From Strobilurus pachycystidiatus (lineage: Eukaryota; Basidiomycota; Agaricomycetes; Agaricales; Physalacriaceae), in assembly GCA_019915135.1 (NCBI GenBank), contig JAHLMK010000025.1, positions 124,001-188,000 of the forward strand: a stretch of 64,000 nucleotides of DNA, given 5' to 3'. Position numbers and translations under genes: made by a program. Shown in pieces: positions 43,573-53,970 of this stretch. Below the pieces are notes generated by a model, which did not search any database, was not told where the DNA came from, and worked only from the letters and a program-made list of their open reading frames with translations. The stretch's first letter is position 1. Each line of letters begins with the position of its first letter.

Positions 43573-46136
43573 ATTAGATTTTCTTGTTCGACGCGGATTA
43601 TAGACGTACATTGCTATGATATGATGTTCAACTCATACCTAAGTATAGATTGGAATCACGGTTGTAAAATCTCTACTTACCTTAGCTTAGCCTATGAACC
43701 ATGCTCTGTACAATCATCAAAACGGTCTACCTAATATATATCTCTTTCTTGTCTGGTGCGTAGTCTTCTTCGATGGGTTTACTGACGAAGAGAATGGAAA
43801 TTGAAAGGACTGCGGCGTCTAGGACCTGCATGCGCTGCAGTCATCCAAATCTGTCTGGCATTGTCACTGTCGTAATGAACTATAGTGCCGTACGCTGTCA
43901 TACTACGACGCGTTTCATCTGTGGCGTCAGGCTGTAATCCATCGTGGGGTGAGCTAATGTACGCTAGAAGAAAATTCAGCACTGGTGCCACCGTGCGAGC
44001 TGACTGCGGCCACCACAAGTCCTTGGAATTCGAAGACTCATGGCCTCATCGACGATTCTGAATAGTGATCTGCCGGCTCTGGCTTCAGGCCAGGCCAGCC
44101 GTGAGCCAGCCGTACTCAGGCCAGAGCCAGGCCAGGCCGTAGCGACGGCTTCACAGAGCCCATGGCCTGGCTTGGGATCCCGGAAGCCGTAGGCCAGCCG
44201 TCAAGCCGTGGCTCAACACCGTGTCAGGTATTGAATGTAACATGCTGCAGTATCTCATGAGAGCTCTACTTCAACAAGAGAGTGGAATCTAGCTGCTCCT
44301 AGCACCGTCCTTGGGCTTGTATCCCTGTCGCGCGGGAGGAATCTAGGTCGCGCGGTGGGTGATTTCCGGATTAGGAAACGCAAGACTCGAAATTCGTCAG
44401 CTCTCACTCAACACTACTCGCCGCTCAAGTGCCCACTGAATGAATATACCCTATCAGATAGTCACTCGTAGTGCTCAACGTCAAAAGTCTTACCATATCA
44501 CACCCCCGCCGCACCGTCCGCCGCATCCCGCCGCATCCCGCCCCAAGCCGTGGCTCAAGCCGGAGCCAGGCCAGGGCCAGCCGTGACTGACGGCCTTGGC
44601 CTGGCTTGACATTCCAATGAGCCGGAGCTTTGCAAAGCCAGGGCAGCCCGGCGGCTTCAGGCCAAAGCCGGGCCAGCAGATCTCTATCGACGAAGTCCAC
44701 GCATCAAAGTGCTCCCCAGCACGACATCGAAGCCGAAACGCATTGAGTATACAACGAATACGCAACACAGGATACATGAGGCTACTATGGGTGAATGCAA
44801 GACGATCTCGGATATGACAGCACCGTAAGTTGGGCTTATCCGAGGCACAACGCGAAACTTTTTGAGCATGCCAGTGCGAAGACACCAACGCGAGACGGAA
44901 TGCCACGCACTCATACTACGGTCATCATGATCATGGGTGGCCTGGGGGAATTGACGTCAAGTTGACAAGCTGCGCAGAAAACCCCTCTCCATAGCTCGAC
45001 TGGTATGTATCATGTTACAGACAGCCGGATCGACGTCAAAATAAGTGACGCCGTTGGGTAAAGATATTACAGTAAAAGCTATTCCGAGGGACCGAAGCAT
45101 TGCTTGAAACTGAGTCATGAGAGAAAGTTTAGACTGACGACACTACTTGGCACCGGTTGTGACCTCTCGTTGTCAATCTGTCCCGCTACCAGTACTAGTG
45201 GCGGAAAGTGTCAGAGACTTCAGACTCTCGAGCAAGATTAGAATTCTAAATCGAATTTAGCCGCTTGACGCCATCACGTGCTCGGTGTTGAACTTACAGA
45301 AGTCTAAGAAGACAATCATGGTCACGGTGCTTTCTGGTCGTACCATTCCTTTCATTTGAGAAGAGTCATCTCTTGGCACAATTGAAAGGTATGTCTCGCG
45401 TTTTGATGTCTATCTTGGTTGGAAATCCTATCAACATGATCTCTGCTGCCATTCTGCTGCGGCATGTACCTATACAGCGAACGACTGTCTTCGCTGCGAG
45501 AATCGGGTTTACCATGTACATACACGCATGCCCCTTTGGAGTGACCTCAGGCTTCCAACAATGCCGAGGACCATGCCAGTGATCGAGGAGGCGCTTTCGA
45601 GAAGACACTTCGACCGGCTTCAAGGTGATTTTCTCTAAACGACAAATCTCATGATGCTTCTTCAAACAATGGTAGTCAAATTCAGCATTGATCATCGGCT
45701 GACGTTAAATATAGACGAACGATCTCGGACACGGAACTTACTTACATCGCCATATTGCCAGGTCTCGGGTCCACAGTGTTCTGCCAGATTTTTCTTTCGC
45801 CAACATTACCGATCCCTTCTCCTCGTGCACGCAGTGTACGACCCTATTGGTGAATATATCCGACTGAATCAGTTGAATCCGTCATGCGTCAAGCACTGGT
45901 CCATTGTGGGACCCTGCATCGCTTTCCAAAAGGAGTGCCTTTGTTCCGCCATATATGGAATCGAACGTCTGGATAATGGTACACACTGATGCCATTGTAC
46001 TACGGGCGTGGGAGCGTGGCTCGTGTGGTGGGTATAAAGCTGGACTCTACGAACCCTCTCCGTTCGACTCTGAGTTGCCCTCGGTGTCACTTGCCTTGTA
46101 TTCTTTCTTACGCTCATCCTCTGTGCTTCACTCACC
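43573..46136. other. Intergenic region with GGCCTGGC-rich palindrome
   Basis: 2.5 kb without a supported gene. Small frames around 44490-44906 are read out of the GC-rich repeat and are not credible genes. Apart from the inverted repeat at 44067-44682 I see nothing beyond ordinary sequence. Confidence 0.45.
44067..44682. repeat. GGCCTGGC/GCCAGGCC-rich imperfect inverted repeat
   Basis: Two arms, 44067-44216 and 44536-44682, made of short words such as GGCCAGGCCAGCCGTGAGCC and their complements. The outer ends match in inverted orientation: left GATCTGCCGGCTCTGGCTTC; right (reverse complement) GATCTGCTGGCCCGGCTTTG. AAGCCGTGGCTCAA occurs in both arms. The ~320 bp between them is unique. It could be a foldback element or MITE-like sequence; no target duplication is clear. 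Confidence 0.5.
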
Positions 46137-47009
46137 ATGTTGAACACCAAGAACCTTCTTATTCCGGCTGCCCTCGACCTGTCCATTGGCGGGGCGCGCC
46201 CTCCCTCCCTTGCCATTGATCATGTTTGGCAGCGCTCGGATCCCAACCGCACCATGGATTATCCCGCCTCGCCGAACGCCTCCCTTCGTAACTTCTACGA
46301 CGTGACCTCCCGCCCCAGCTCCCCCGACGACATGCTGCTCATGTCGCCTGGACCGCGCCCCATCTTCACTCGCTTTGGTGAGCCGCACCCCGACGCTGCC
46401 ACCCTCATCAATTTCAAGAACCGCTCCGCGAGTGTTCGCACCACGCGCACCACCCGTACTTTCCTCGTCAACAAACCCCGCAAGGATGAGCTGCCAGCCG
46501 TGCCAGATGATCATTCGGAGGCGGAGAATGTTCCACTTGCGCCGGCGGGCAAGGGCCGTTTCAGGAAGGCGATTCGCACTGCTGGTGTCGTCCTGCGCCT
46601 TCGCAAGAAGGAGCGCGGGATCGCGAACGTGGCGCCAAAGGTCAAGGCCAAAGCCGCCAAACCGGAGCCTGTTGCGTCTTCCTCGACCAACCTCAAGGCC
46701 TCCTCTTCGCTCCTCCGCGGCATCCGCCAGCGCAAGTTCTCCAAGGCCAAGAAGCCTTTGGCCGAGAACCGTCGTAGCTTGAAGCGCGCTCAGTCTTTCT
46801 GCGCTTTCGTCGACGCAACTGCTACGCTTGCCGAGGACGAATATGATGGGTTCGATGAGACCATGAGGGAGACGTTGGGTCTTGTGCTTGACATTCGGAG
46901 GGATATCGAGTACACGGAGGTTGAGGATGAGTATAGCCATGTCGGTTACGCGGTGCGTTACTGTCGTTCTCCTTTTGCTCAACCTTGTCTGACCATCCTT
47001 CAGATCTAA
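46137..47009 (+). CDS. Hypothetical basic protein with C-terminal acidic helix
   Basis: I do not recognise a family. ATG at 46137 begins MLNTKNLLIPAALDLSIGG. The protein is rich in Ser, Pro and Arg, with a strongly basic centre (GRFRKAIRTAGVVLRLRKKE, SLLRGIRQRKFSKAKK) and an acidic C-terminal segment (DEYDGFDETMRETLGLVLDI). A 51-nt stretch near the end (46953-47003, GTGCGT...CTGAC...CTTCAG) has good intron signals and a length divisible by three. Splicing gives ...HVGYAI; retention gives a longer tail to the same stop at 47007-47009. Probably nuclear or disordered, by composition only. It is plausible as an expressed gene because of its long codon-rich frame and the clean splice signals. Confidence 0.62.
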   Translation: MLNTKNLLIPAALDLSIGGARPPSLAIDHVWQRSDPNRTMDYPASPNASLRNFYDVTSRPSSPDDMLLMSPGPRPIFTRFGEPHPDAATLINFKNRSASVRTTRTTRTFLVNKPRKDELPAVPDDHSEAENVPLAPAGKGRFRKAIRTAGVVLRLRKKERGIANVAPKVKAKAAKPEPVASSSTNLKASSSLLRGIRQRKFSKAKKPLAENRRSLKRAQSFCAFVDATATLAEDEYDGFDETMRETLGLVLDIRRDIEYTEVEDEYSHVGYAVRYCRSPFAQPCLTILQI

Positions 47010-47502
47010 ATCCGTTCGTGAATCGAGCCGCCGCGCTTTTCTTGCGATGAGTTATTACGTTTGCATTCTTGTATCTGCTTTCATGACCTTTTACGACCTT
47101 CACTCTATGCCCGTTGTTGTTTGCTGTGCTATCTTACATCGCCACTGCCCAGTATGCTATGCCCTATGCCCCATGCTCACCATTTTTTTCTTTATCGTTT
47201 TGTATGTAATGGCAGTTGTAGTGTTGTATTATTTATTGAAAATGTACACTCTTGTTTGAGTTTCAACATAGTTCAAGCTGTCTTAAGAGAAGGTCCAGAG
47301 CAACGAATACCGTATACTTGTACGCCGAGCTTTTGAGATTGTGATCTTCATCTGAACGATACGACGAATTCACCGCCGAAGGTGTGTCGCTGCCCACTCC
47401 AGCACCAGAAAGTCGTGAACATTGTGATGCATAAGAAGACAAGCGTATAAAACATCGAATATAAATAAATGGTTGCGGAGCGACGGTACTCTATCTACCT
47501 GA
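47010..47502. other. Convergent intergenic spacer
   Basis: About 490 bp between two converging genes, T-rich on the left and AT-rich near 47455-47470 (AATATAAATAAATGG). Expected to hold both 3' UTRs. Nothing else seen. Confidence 0.45.
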
Positions 47503-50034
47503 TTACACTAGTATGCGGGACCACGGCAAACCAGGACAGGCGGACTTAAATTGAGATCCAGCATGGAAAATGCTGAGCGTCAAATCACGATAGAACTGGA
47601 ACACAGACCCTCCACTGGGAATGCGTCCAGTCCGGAATCCACCTCCCCACACAGCTACGAGCGACTTCATCATATGCTGACCATTGGTATCCCACTCGTC
47701 AAGCCATTCATTCGCAGTACGGAAATGGGTCGCCATCGACTCCCTCGCCTTCGAAATCATGCGCCGAGAGAAATAGTCTGACCATGACTGCTCCGCACGA
47801 CGTAGTTGTCTGCGCGCATTCCGGCTCTGGGGACGGTTGTCTACCATCTCAGGTTCAGGTTGTTCGAAGTAACCTTCGCCTGGAATCTCAGCGCTCCAAA
47901 GACCACGTAGCTCGGCCTCGTGATGCTGTGCCGCCTCGGTGTGCCCCAGCAGACGAGCTATGTGCTTTGCTGCGAACAAAGACCGCACGAGACTGGCGGC
48001 GTACACGTTCGGTCGAAGGGCAGTCAACTCGCGTCGGATGTCCACCGACTCGCAAATGTCGCGATACGCCAGGCCGTTATCCTTCATGTTATGATGCTGG
48101 ATCGCACGGTTATGGAGTGAGCTCCCAAGAAGGACCATGAACCGATGATCCACCTCCACCAACTCGCGGCCGAGGTTTACAGCGAGATCCAGATGCACCA
48201 ATGGAGATGCCTTCAAGGTTGCCCGACGCTTGGATGACTCGGTCACAGTTGCGCTTCGAGGGACAGACACCTGATAGCCAGCGTGGCACGTCGCAAGATT
48301 CATCAGCGATGCCACCAAGTCAGCCTTGTAAACGTCCGGGTTGTCCCTTTCCAGGCCTTCTCTAATCGCCACCGCCTCCTCTATCACATCCAGAGCTTTC
48401 GCAAAAAGTCCCACACCATGTAAATGCATCGCCAAATTGTTCAGCGCAGCACTAAGCTCAGCGCGATAGCCCGCTTCGCGCTTATGCAAATGTCTGAAGA
48501 CGAGTACAGCCTCTTCGATGGTAGCCAGAGCCTCGAGTGGTTTTCCGAGTCGCTGCAAGACGGCACAAAGACTGACTAGTGCTCGGGCAAGGCGCGCGTC
48601 CACCGGTCCCAGCGTTCCACCGGCGTCAATGAAGCCGCGGTAGATGCGTATGGCCTGGAAGTAGAACTCCAGGGCGTCGTCGTACATCCCAAGATCGAAA
48701 AGATGATTGGCGAGATTCTCGATACCTGTTGCAACCTCGGCGACGGGGCCAGTAGACACCTGTTCTCGTAATGTACGGAGAAGGTGGATGGCGTTCAGAA
48801 GGGCCTCGTCGGTCTGCCTCCCTGGATCATGAGTGGGAGAATGATGTGTGAAACCATGCTCCTCAATGAATGCCATCTCCGACGCGTCGAGTGGACGACC
48901 GGCGGGTGTGAAACTCTGTACCTCGTCTCTGAGCGACGCGAGTTTATGGCGAAGGCACAGCGATTCAGATATCGCGGCAAAAAATTCATGCTAGAAGACA
49001 TGAGCACAACACCGACAAGCGTGATGCAAAGACGGAATAAGTACCTCAAGCAAACCGTCTTCCGGTACTTGGGCCTCTCTGGTTCTGGTGGCATCACAAA
49101 CTCTCCGCAACAGCTTCCCTTCTAGCCTATCCATGCGAGCAAGTAGATCTTCTAGATCGCGAAAAGTCACGCTGGGGCCTGTAAAGAAGTTGTATCCTCG
49201 TAGGAAGGCACACGACGTCTCCTCTGCTAGTTTGTCCTACAGTGCGGTCAGATATTACATCCTTCCCAGATTAGATGGGTGGCACCATCTTGATACCGCT
49301 TAGATGTCTCAAACGGTTTAAGACCACGTCGAACGCACTCAGTTCACTCAGGATTTCCTCATCAGATGGGTTGTGCTCGTCCAAGATTGAGTAGAATGGG
49401 CGGAATCGAGTGTCCATCGTGTGATCAAATCCAAGGTAGATCAGTTTCGAGATCTTCGGACCGTCAGTGGTGCACCGGATTCACGTTGATGAAAAACTCG
49501 CCATCAGTACACGGAAGAGAGATGCGAAGTCAGTATTCGCCTTGTCTAGTGTGTGCTGAACCTTGATGATTTTGTGATGAAGAAGACGGCTTTTGAATAA
49601 CCGCGAGGCTGGACTACACTTCTCTAGGAGCCGAATGAGCCTCTCGTATTGTTCGAGGGCATCCGTTAACGTCCTGTCGCAGTGAGCTATCAGAGCGTTG
49701 TGTTGCTAGGTAGACGACATACAACTGCATCTCCCCGAATATCCGCTGATAGTCCTGTTCGTGCTCCAGGGTCTCTACCTTCACAGCCTTGTTGTTCATG
49801 GTTCTGCGTATCTCATTCAACCAGAAATCTAATTGATCGACATTGCGAAGAGTTCGGTGCTTTGCAAAATCGAGGGTCATAAGATGCGAATCGAATTGGA
49901 TCTACAGACGAGCTTGTAAACGTCGGCACATCTGATGAAATGAGGGGACGCACATTGCGAAAGACTTTCCCGATCTTGACACCGAGCTCTACGAGGGCAA
50001 CAATACTGGCGACAAGGCCTATGACCTCCGCCAT
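47503..50034 (-). CDS. TPR protein with fungal STAND-type N-terminal domain
   Basis: ATG at 50032-50034 begins MAEVIGLVASIVALVELGVK, the signature start of the fungal N-terminal domain of STAND (NLR-like) proteins. Further N-domain exons follow on the minus strand: LRNVDQLDFWLNEIRRTM, ALEQYERLIRLLEKC, LFKSRLLHHKIIKVQHTLDK, FDVVLNRLRHL and TFRDLEDLLARMDRLEGKLL. Then comes a large exon (47503-48876) of tetratricopeptide repeats, e.g. GIENLANHLFDLGMYDDALE, LVSLCAVLQRLGKPLEALAT, LNNLAMHLHGVGLFAKALDV and LMNLATCHAGY. I find no P-loop NTPase between the two parts. Several introns of the N-terminal half are inferred from frame changes at GT-AG borders, so it could also be two genes. Expected role: signalling scaffold; true function unknown. 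Confidence 0.62.
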
Positions 50035-50338
50035 GTTTAAACGCACGCCGGGGAGGAAGACGACTCGATGATTTGGTGGTTTGACCGGGGGGGCAGGAAT
50101 ATATGGGGAGGTGTGGGTGCAACGGGCCAAGTTGTGATGGCTAACGTCAATACTAACAGCACGCCTCGGAACTTACAAGTGGGCAGTGCGCGGGGCCAAT
50201 ACATTCAAATGACGGTACCATTGAATTGAATAGCAAAATGCCAGACTAACATCGTTGATGCTTCCTGCAGCTGCGTGTACAGCATCTGGCTGTACTTAAA
50301 GGTCATATCGGGCAGTAGAATCTGTCACCTTGTCCGGA
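50035..50338. other. Upstream region of the STAND-TPR gene
   Basis: About 300 bp between the gene start and the transposon's target duplication. It should hold the promoter; no TATA box is obvious on the minus strand. Confidence 0.35.
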
Positions 50339-50345
50339 GATGAAG

Positions 50346-51411
50346 CCCAGTGAAAACCCCCATGTGCCAGATCGAACGTGAGCCGGCCTCATCGTAAGAG
50401 TCCAATGTCAGATCGAACGAGAATGAGCCAAAAGCTCACATCAAAACCCTGACGTTTCATATGTATCAAAATCGTATGTCATCGAACGAATGAGCGAACG
50501 AACGAGCAACGAACGAATCACATCGAATGGTATCGAGCAAGAATTTCTTGTCTTGTTCAGCTACAATGGGGCCGGGAGCTCTTCACCTTGGCTTTGCTTC
50601 GTTGAGTTTTTGCAATCCCACGGTCCGTGAGACGGTCATATAAGTCCGCCAAGTGTCTCTTTGTCTTTCTCATCTATCTTCCACCACCTTCAACAATGTG
50701 GCATGTCGTTTCCCATTGCCCCCTCCTTCTTCTTTACCGAAGTCATACTGTGGGTACGTCTCGACACTGGCTTCTATGACATCGCTGACTTGTACTCTGC
50801 GACACCGCCGGCAGTGTTATGTTCAACACCACCGATGGTCGACGGCCCATATGTAATGCTGTCGACGCTCTCAGGCTTATGCACGGCACCGCCCACGGCC
50901 TCGACAAACTGCAACACAGAGCACCATGGCATTGCGGAATGACTCGGACATCTCGTACGTGCCATGCACTGTGTACTGCGCCTCCGCTAACCACCAGCCC
51001 TAGTGTTCTGCTCCTTTTGCCTACTATGATCGACCAAGCCCCGCTGTACTCGCCGCCGCCGCATTTCTTAGTTCTATGATGTCCCTTTGCTACCAGTATT
51101 ATCGTTGCCTACATTGTAGTATGTGTAATAGCTACGATGAATGAATACATTGCCTCTTTCTCAGCCTATCCTGTGCCCCTGGACCCATAAATAAAATGAA
51201 ACTACCAGCCAGTAGTATTGCAGCATGCGTGAACGAACCAGAACGAACGTCCTATGTCAGGTAGCAGGGACATCAAATATGTACGATCTCGTTCGTTCTC
51301 ACTCGCTCTCAATTATTATCCAGTCCAAATCGAACGTCAAATCGGACACACTCGTGTCATAGCACATCGCTTCGCTCTGGTTCGATTTGGCACATTGGGG
51401 TTTTCACTGGG
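50346..51411. mobile_element. Non-autonomous DNA transposon (hAT-like MITE)
   Basis: 1,066 bp bounded by imperfect terminal inverted repeats of about 39 bp: left CCCAGTGAAAACCCC then ATGTGCCAGATCGAAC; right, reverse complement, CCCAGTGAAAACCCC then ATGTGCCAAATCGAAC. A 7-bp direct repeat GATGAAG flanks it (50339-50345 and 51412-51418). Many copies of ATCGAACG/GAACGAACG lie beside both ends, like subterminal transposase-binding repeats. The interior has no transposase; its small frames (around 50661-51079) show no domain. The CAGTG core of the ends resembles hAT elements, but those usually make 8-bp duplications, so the superfamily is tentative. Confidence 0.7.
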
Positions 51412-51418
51412 GATGAAG

Positions 51419-51805
51419 TACGGAGATGAAGTTATGACTTGAGGAAGGAAGAGAAAGCTGTGTCACCACGCCAAAAAACTTGTCGCCGCGTGCCCATACG
51501 GCTCATTCGTGACGCCGTGCGCATGGTATATTGACGACGAGATGCTGTAGAATTGTAGCGCAACACTGCGAAATTGGATCGGAAGCGAAGTACTTCGATA
51601 GGACAGCAGAAGACATTGGCCGTCGCGCGTCCGTAAGGTCCGAGGATTGGGCTGCGTGGAATGTCGCATTTCTACTGCAAAGCCAATGCAGATTGTGCTT
51701 CTCCTCGAGGCTCACCAAGCGGATGTACTGAGTCGAAGTCAAGCGCCACAACATCCAGGAAGTAGGATGGTCTATTATATAAGTATCAGCACATAAGATA
51801 AATCA
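51419..51805. other. Spacer between the MITE and the Mgr3-like gene
   Basis: About 390 bp, the 3' side of the Mgr3-like gene. No gene, RNA or repeat recognised. Confidence 0.4.
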
Positions 51806-53211
51806 TTACGCCGTCACCCTCTTCAACGACTCTTCCGCGACCTGGATACCCTCCTGCATCCCAATCGCCTTGGAATGCTCAAGCCCCTTGTTGTAGAACT
51901 TGGTCGCCATATCCTTGTCGCCCGACATCTACCAAATCATGCCGTCAGCACACCAGCGAACTTTGGAAAAATCAGCTATTCTTACCTCGCGCATCATGCC
52001 AACATTGAACAAAGCCGCCGCATACGCGAACTCGCATATCGGTATGACCGTGTCGTACTGCTTGCGCGTCTTTTGTATCGTGACCAGCGCCTGCTTCGCC
52101 CATGACTCGGCCTGGTGCAGCTTTTCGGGTGTGAGTTTCCCGGGCCGGCGCAGGATGAGCTCGGAAAGGTTGCCCATGAGCTGAGCGCCGCGGCATTGGT
52201 CGTCTGGGGGTGATTCTTGTGGCGGTGGGGGAATGAGAATGGAGATGGCTTGGAGGTAGAGGGGCATTGCGTAGCTAGAGGAAGGTGAGAAAGAAAGCGA
52301 AGGGGCATAAAGCAACGTACTCTATTTTGCCGACGCGTTTATAAAACCCAGCGAGCTGCTCCAATGGAGCACCGACGTCGGTAGATGATATCCACGGCGG
52401 CAAGTCCAACTCGGCCAATACCAACTGCGTATCTTTCGAGGAGTCCTCCTGAGGGTCAATCTCGCCGGCATTGGCCTCCTTGACCAGCTTCAGCACCTCC
52501 TCCACCGCCCACGTGAGTGCCGTCTCCTCCTCCTCCAGCTTGTTGAGCCCTTCTGCCAGTTCGCCTATCTTAAGGGAGACCGCCACGGCGCGTAGACGCT
52601 CGTTGCCTGTGAGAGTGGCAGTCGCGTACGCGTCCCGCATAATTTTGGAAATCTCCTGGTAGATCTCGTACGCCTGTGCGTGCTGCTCGTTTTGCTCCAG
52701 TACATCGCCGAGCGCGACAGCGACGCCAGAAAGTTTGAGGTAGGGCTCATCGTGCAGCATGTCGAGCGGGAGGGACTTGGCTGTCGTCCATGCCCTATAC
52801 TCCGTAAGCACACAACATACAAAAAGGTGAAGATGCGCACCGGTAGAAATATTGCGCACTGAGCCCAAAGTCGTTGGCGTGCTTAGCCTTGATGGCGTCG
52901 CGCAGGTCCTGGCGCACCTCGGGCGGCCACATCGTCATCGTCTGGTACAGTTCCCAGCTGGGCGGGCATTAGCAATAGACATGGAGGCGAGATGAGAACA
53001 CACACAGTCCGTATCCCGTACAGCCGACTCCGACGACGAGCAGAGCAGTAAATATCGGAGACAGTCGACTCCCTCCCGCTTCGCTCCCGTTCGCTGTCGA
53101 GTACGCTCTGCTCGGTATTGCCCGGCGTACAGCTCTTGCCGTGCGGGAAGACGAACGCAGAGGGCGCGCAATGGGCGCGGCGGCCTTTTGGAGTCGGCGG
53201 AGAGAGAACAT
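51806..53211 (-). CDS. Mitochondrial TPR protein, Mgr3-like i-AAA adaptor
   Basis: Resembles Mgr3, a subunit of the inner-membrane i-AAA (Yme1) protease complex that helps deliver substrates. ATG at 53209-53211 begins MFSLRRLQKAAAPIARPLRS, an Arg/Ala/Ser-rich targeting peptide with no acidic residues. A membrane segment follows (FTALLVVGVGCTGYGLY). Then come LYQTMTMWPPEVRQDLRDAI and TPR-like helices: FGLSAQYFYRAWTTAKSLPL, LSGVAVALGDVLEQNEQHAQ, AYEIYQEISKIMRDAY, VGKIEYAMPLYLQAISILI, ICEFAYAAALFNVGMMRE. The last exon reads MSGDKDMATKFYNKGLEHSK, ending VAEESLKRVTA with TAA at 51806-51808. Three or four short introns. Length (about 390 aa) fits fungal Mgr3. Divergent from the tRNA gene 108 bp upstream. 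Confidence 0.75.
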
Positions 53212-53318
53212 GATGGCGGGAAGAAAGGTGCAAAATAAATTTACGCGGCGCGCGTCGGAATTCAGTACTCAGTGAAGACATCTTGCCAATCTATTGCTGA
53301 AAACTTCACTCTGCGCAT

Positions 53319-53396
53319 GGAGCTATGGTGTAGTGGAAGCACTTGGGATTTTGAAAACACGTTCCCACAACCCAGGTTCGAACCCTGGTAGTTCCT
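53319..53396 (+). tRNA. tRNA-Gln (anticodon TTG) with short intron
   Basis: Cloverleaf by eye: acceptor GGAGCTA/TAGTTCC (one G-T pair), D arm GTGT-AGTGGAA-GCAC, anticodon stem TGGGA/TCCCA, T arm CCAGG-TTCGAAC-CCTGG. The anticodon TTG lies at 53351-53353 in loop TTTTGA. About 7 nt (near 53355-53361) between positions 37 and 38 fit the usual eukaryotic tRNA intron site. The D-arm sequence is close to that of yeast tRNA-Gln. Confidence 0.9.
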
Positions 53397-53398
53397 TG

Positions 53399-53402
53399 TT
53401 TT
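53399..53402 (+). terminator. Pol III terminator of tRNA-Gln
   Basis: TTTT three bases after the tRNA 3' end, with a longer T run slightly further on near 53415. Confidence 0.65.
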
Positions 53403-53970
53403 GTCTCTCTTTCATTTTTTGTTGTCTATCGCGATTCGCGAGTTATGTTAATCATTTATTATGTTCTGTCGAAGGACCGTCACTGCTGAGCGCTGAGTCT
53501 ACACACCGTTTGGAATCTGTGTTCTACATGGGTCGGGAACAAGAGCTTCAAATTTGAGCTAGCGATCGACGGTGGCTTATTACTTTACCATTTCGGGAAC
53601 ATAACTCTCTCTCCTTAGCCTCTCATCTTGACCTATACTCATTTTCTCATGATATCGTCTGCACGTGGACTCTGGTACCCCGGTGACGCGCGCATAGCGA
53701 ATTTTGTCCAGAGCAGACGAACTTGACGGTAGATGACCTATTCGGATAATCCTATTCGGATAATTCAAGACGATCTTTGACCTTCTTCTCAGCACTTTCC
53801 CACAGAACGCTCTTGATACGTCAATAACCTGACTGGACCGTGACTTGTTTTATATCATATCTCGGCACTTTTTGAAGTGATGGCGCATCCTTTGAATCCT
53901 TTCAAAGACGATAGTGTCTGCGCCACGAGGCATCGCTCTCTTTCATTCTCCCCATCCTGTCCGCACCGCG
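53403..53970. other. Intergenic between tRNA-Gln and the BTB gene
   Basis: About 570 bp. It should carry the promoter of the BTB gene. A direct repeat of about 13 bp (ATTCGGATAAT...) occurs twice near 53740-53765. No gene recognised. Confidence 0.4.

Noticed and set aside
50653..51079. Frames inside the MITE as a transposase
   Set aside because: About 90 aa at most, no DDE or BED-type motif, frames overlap each other on both strands.
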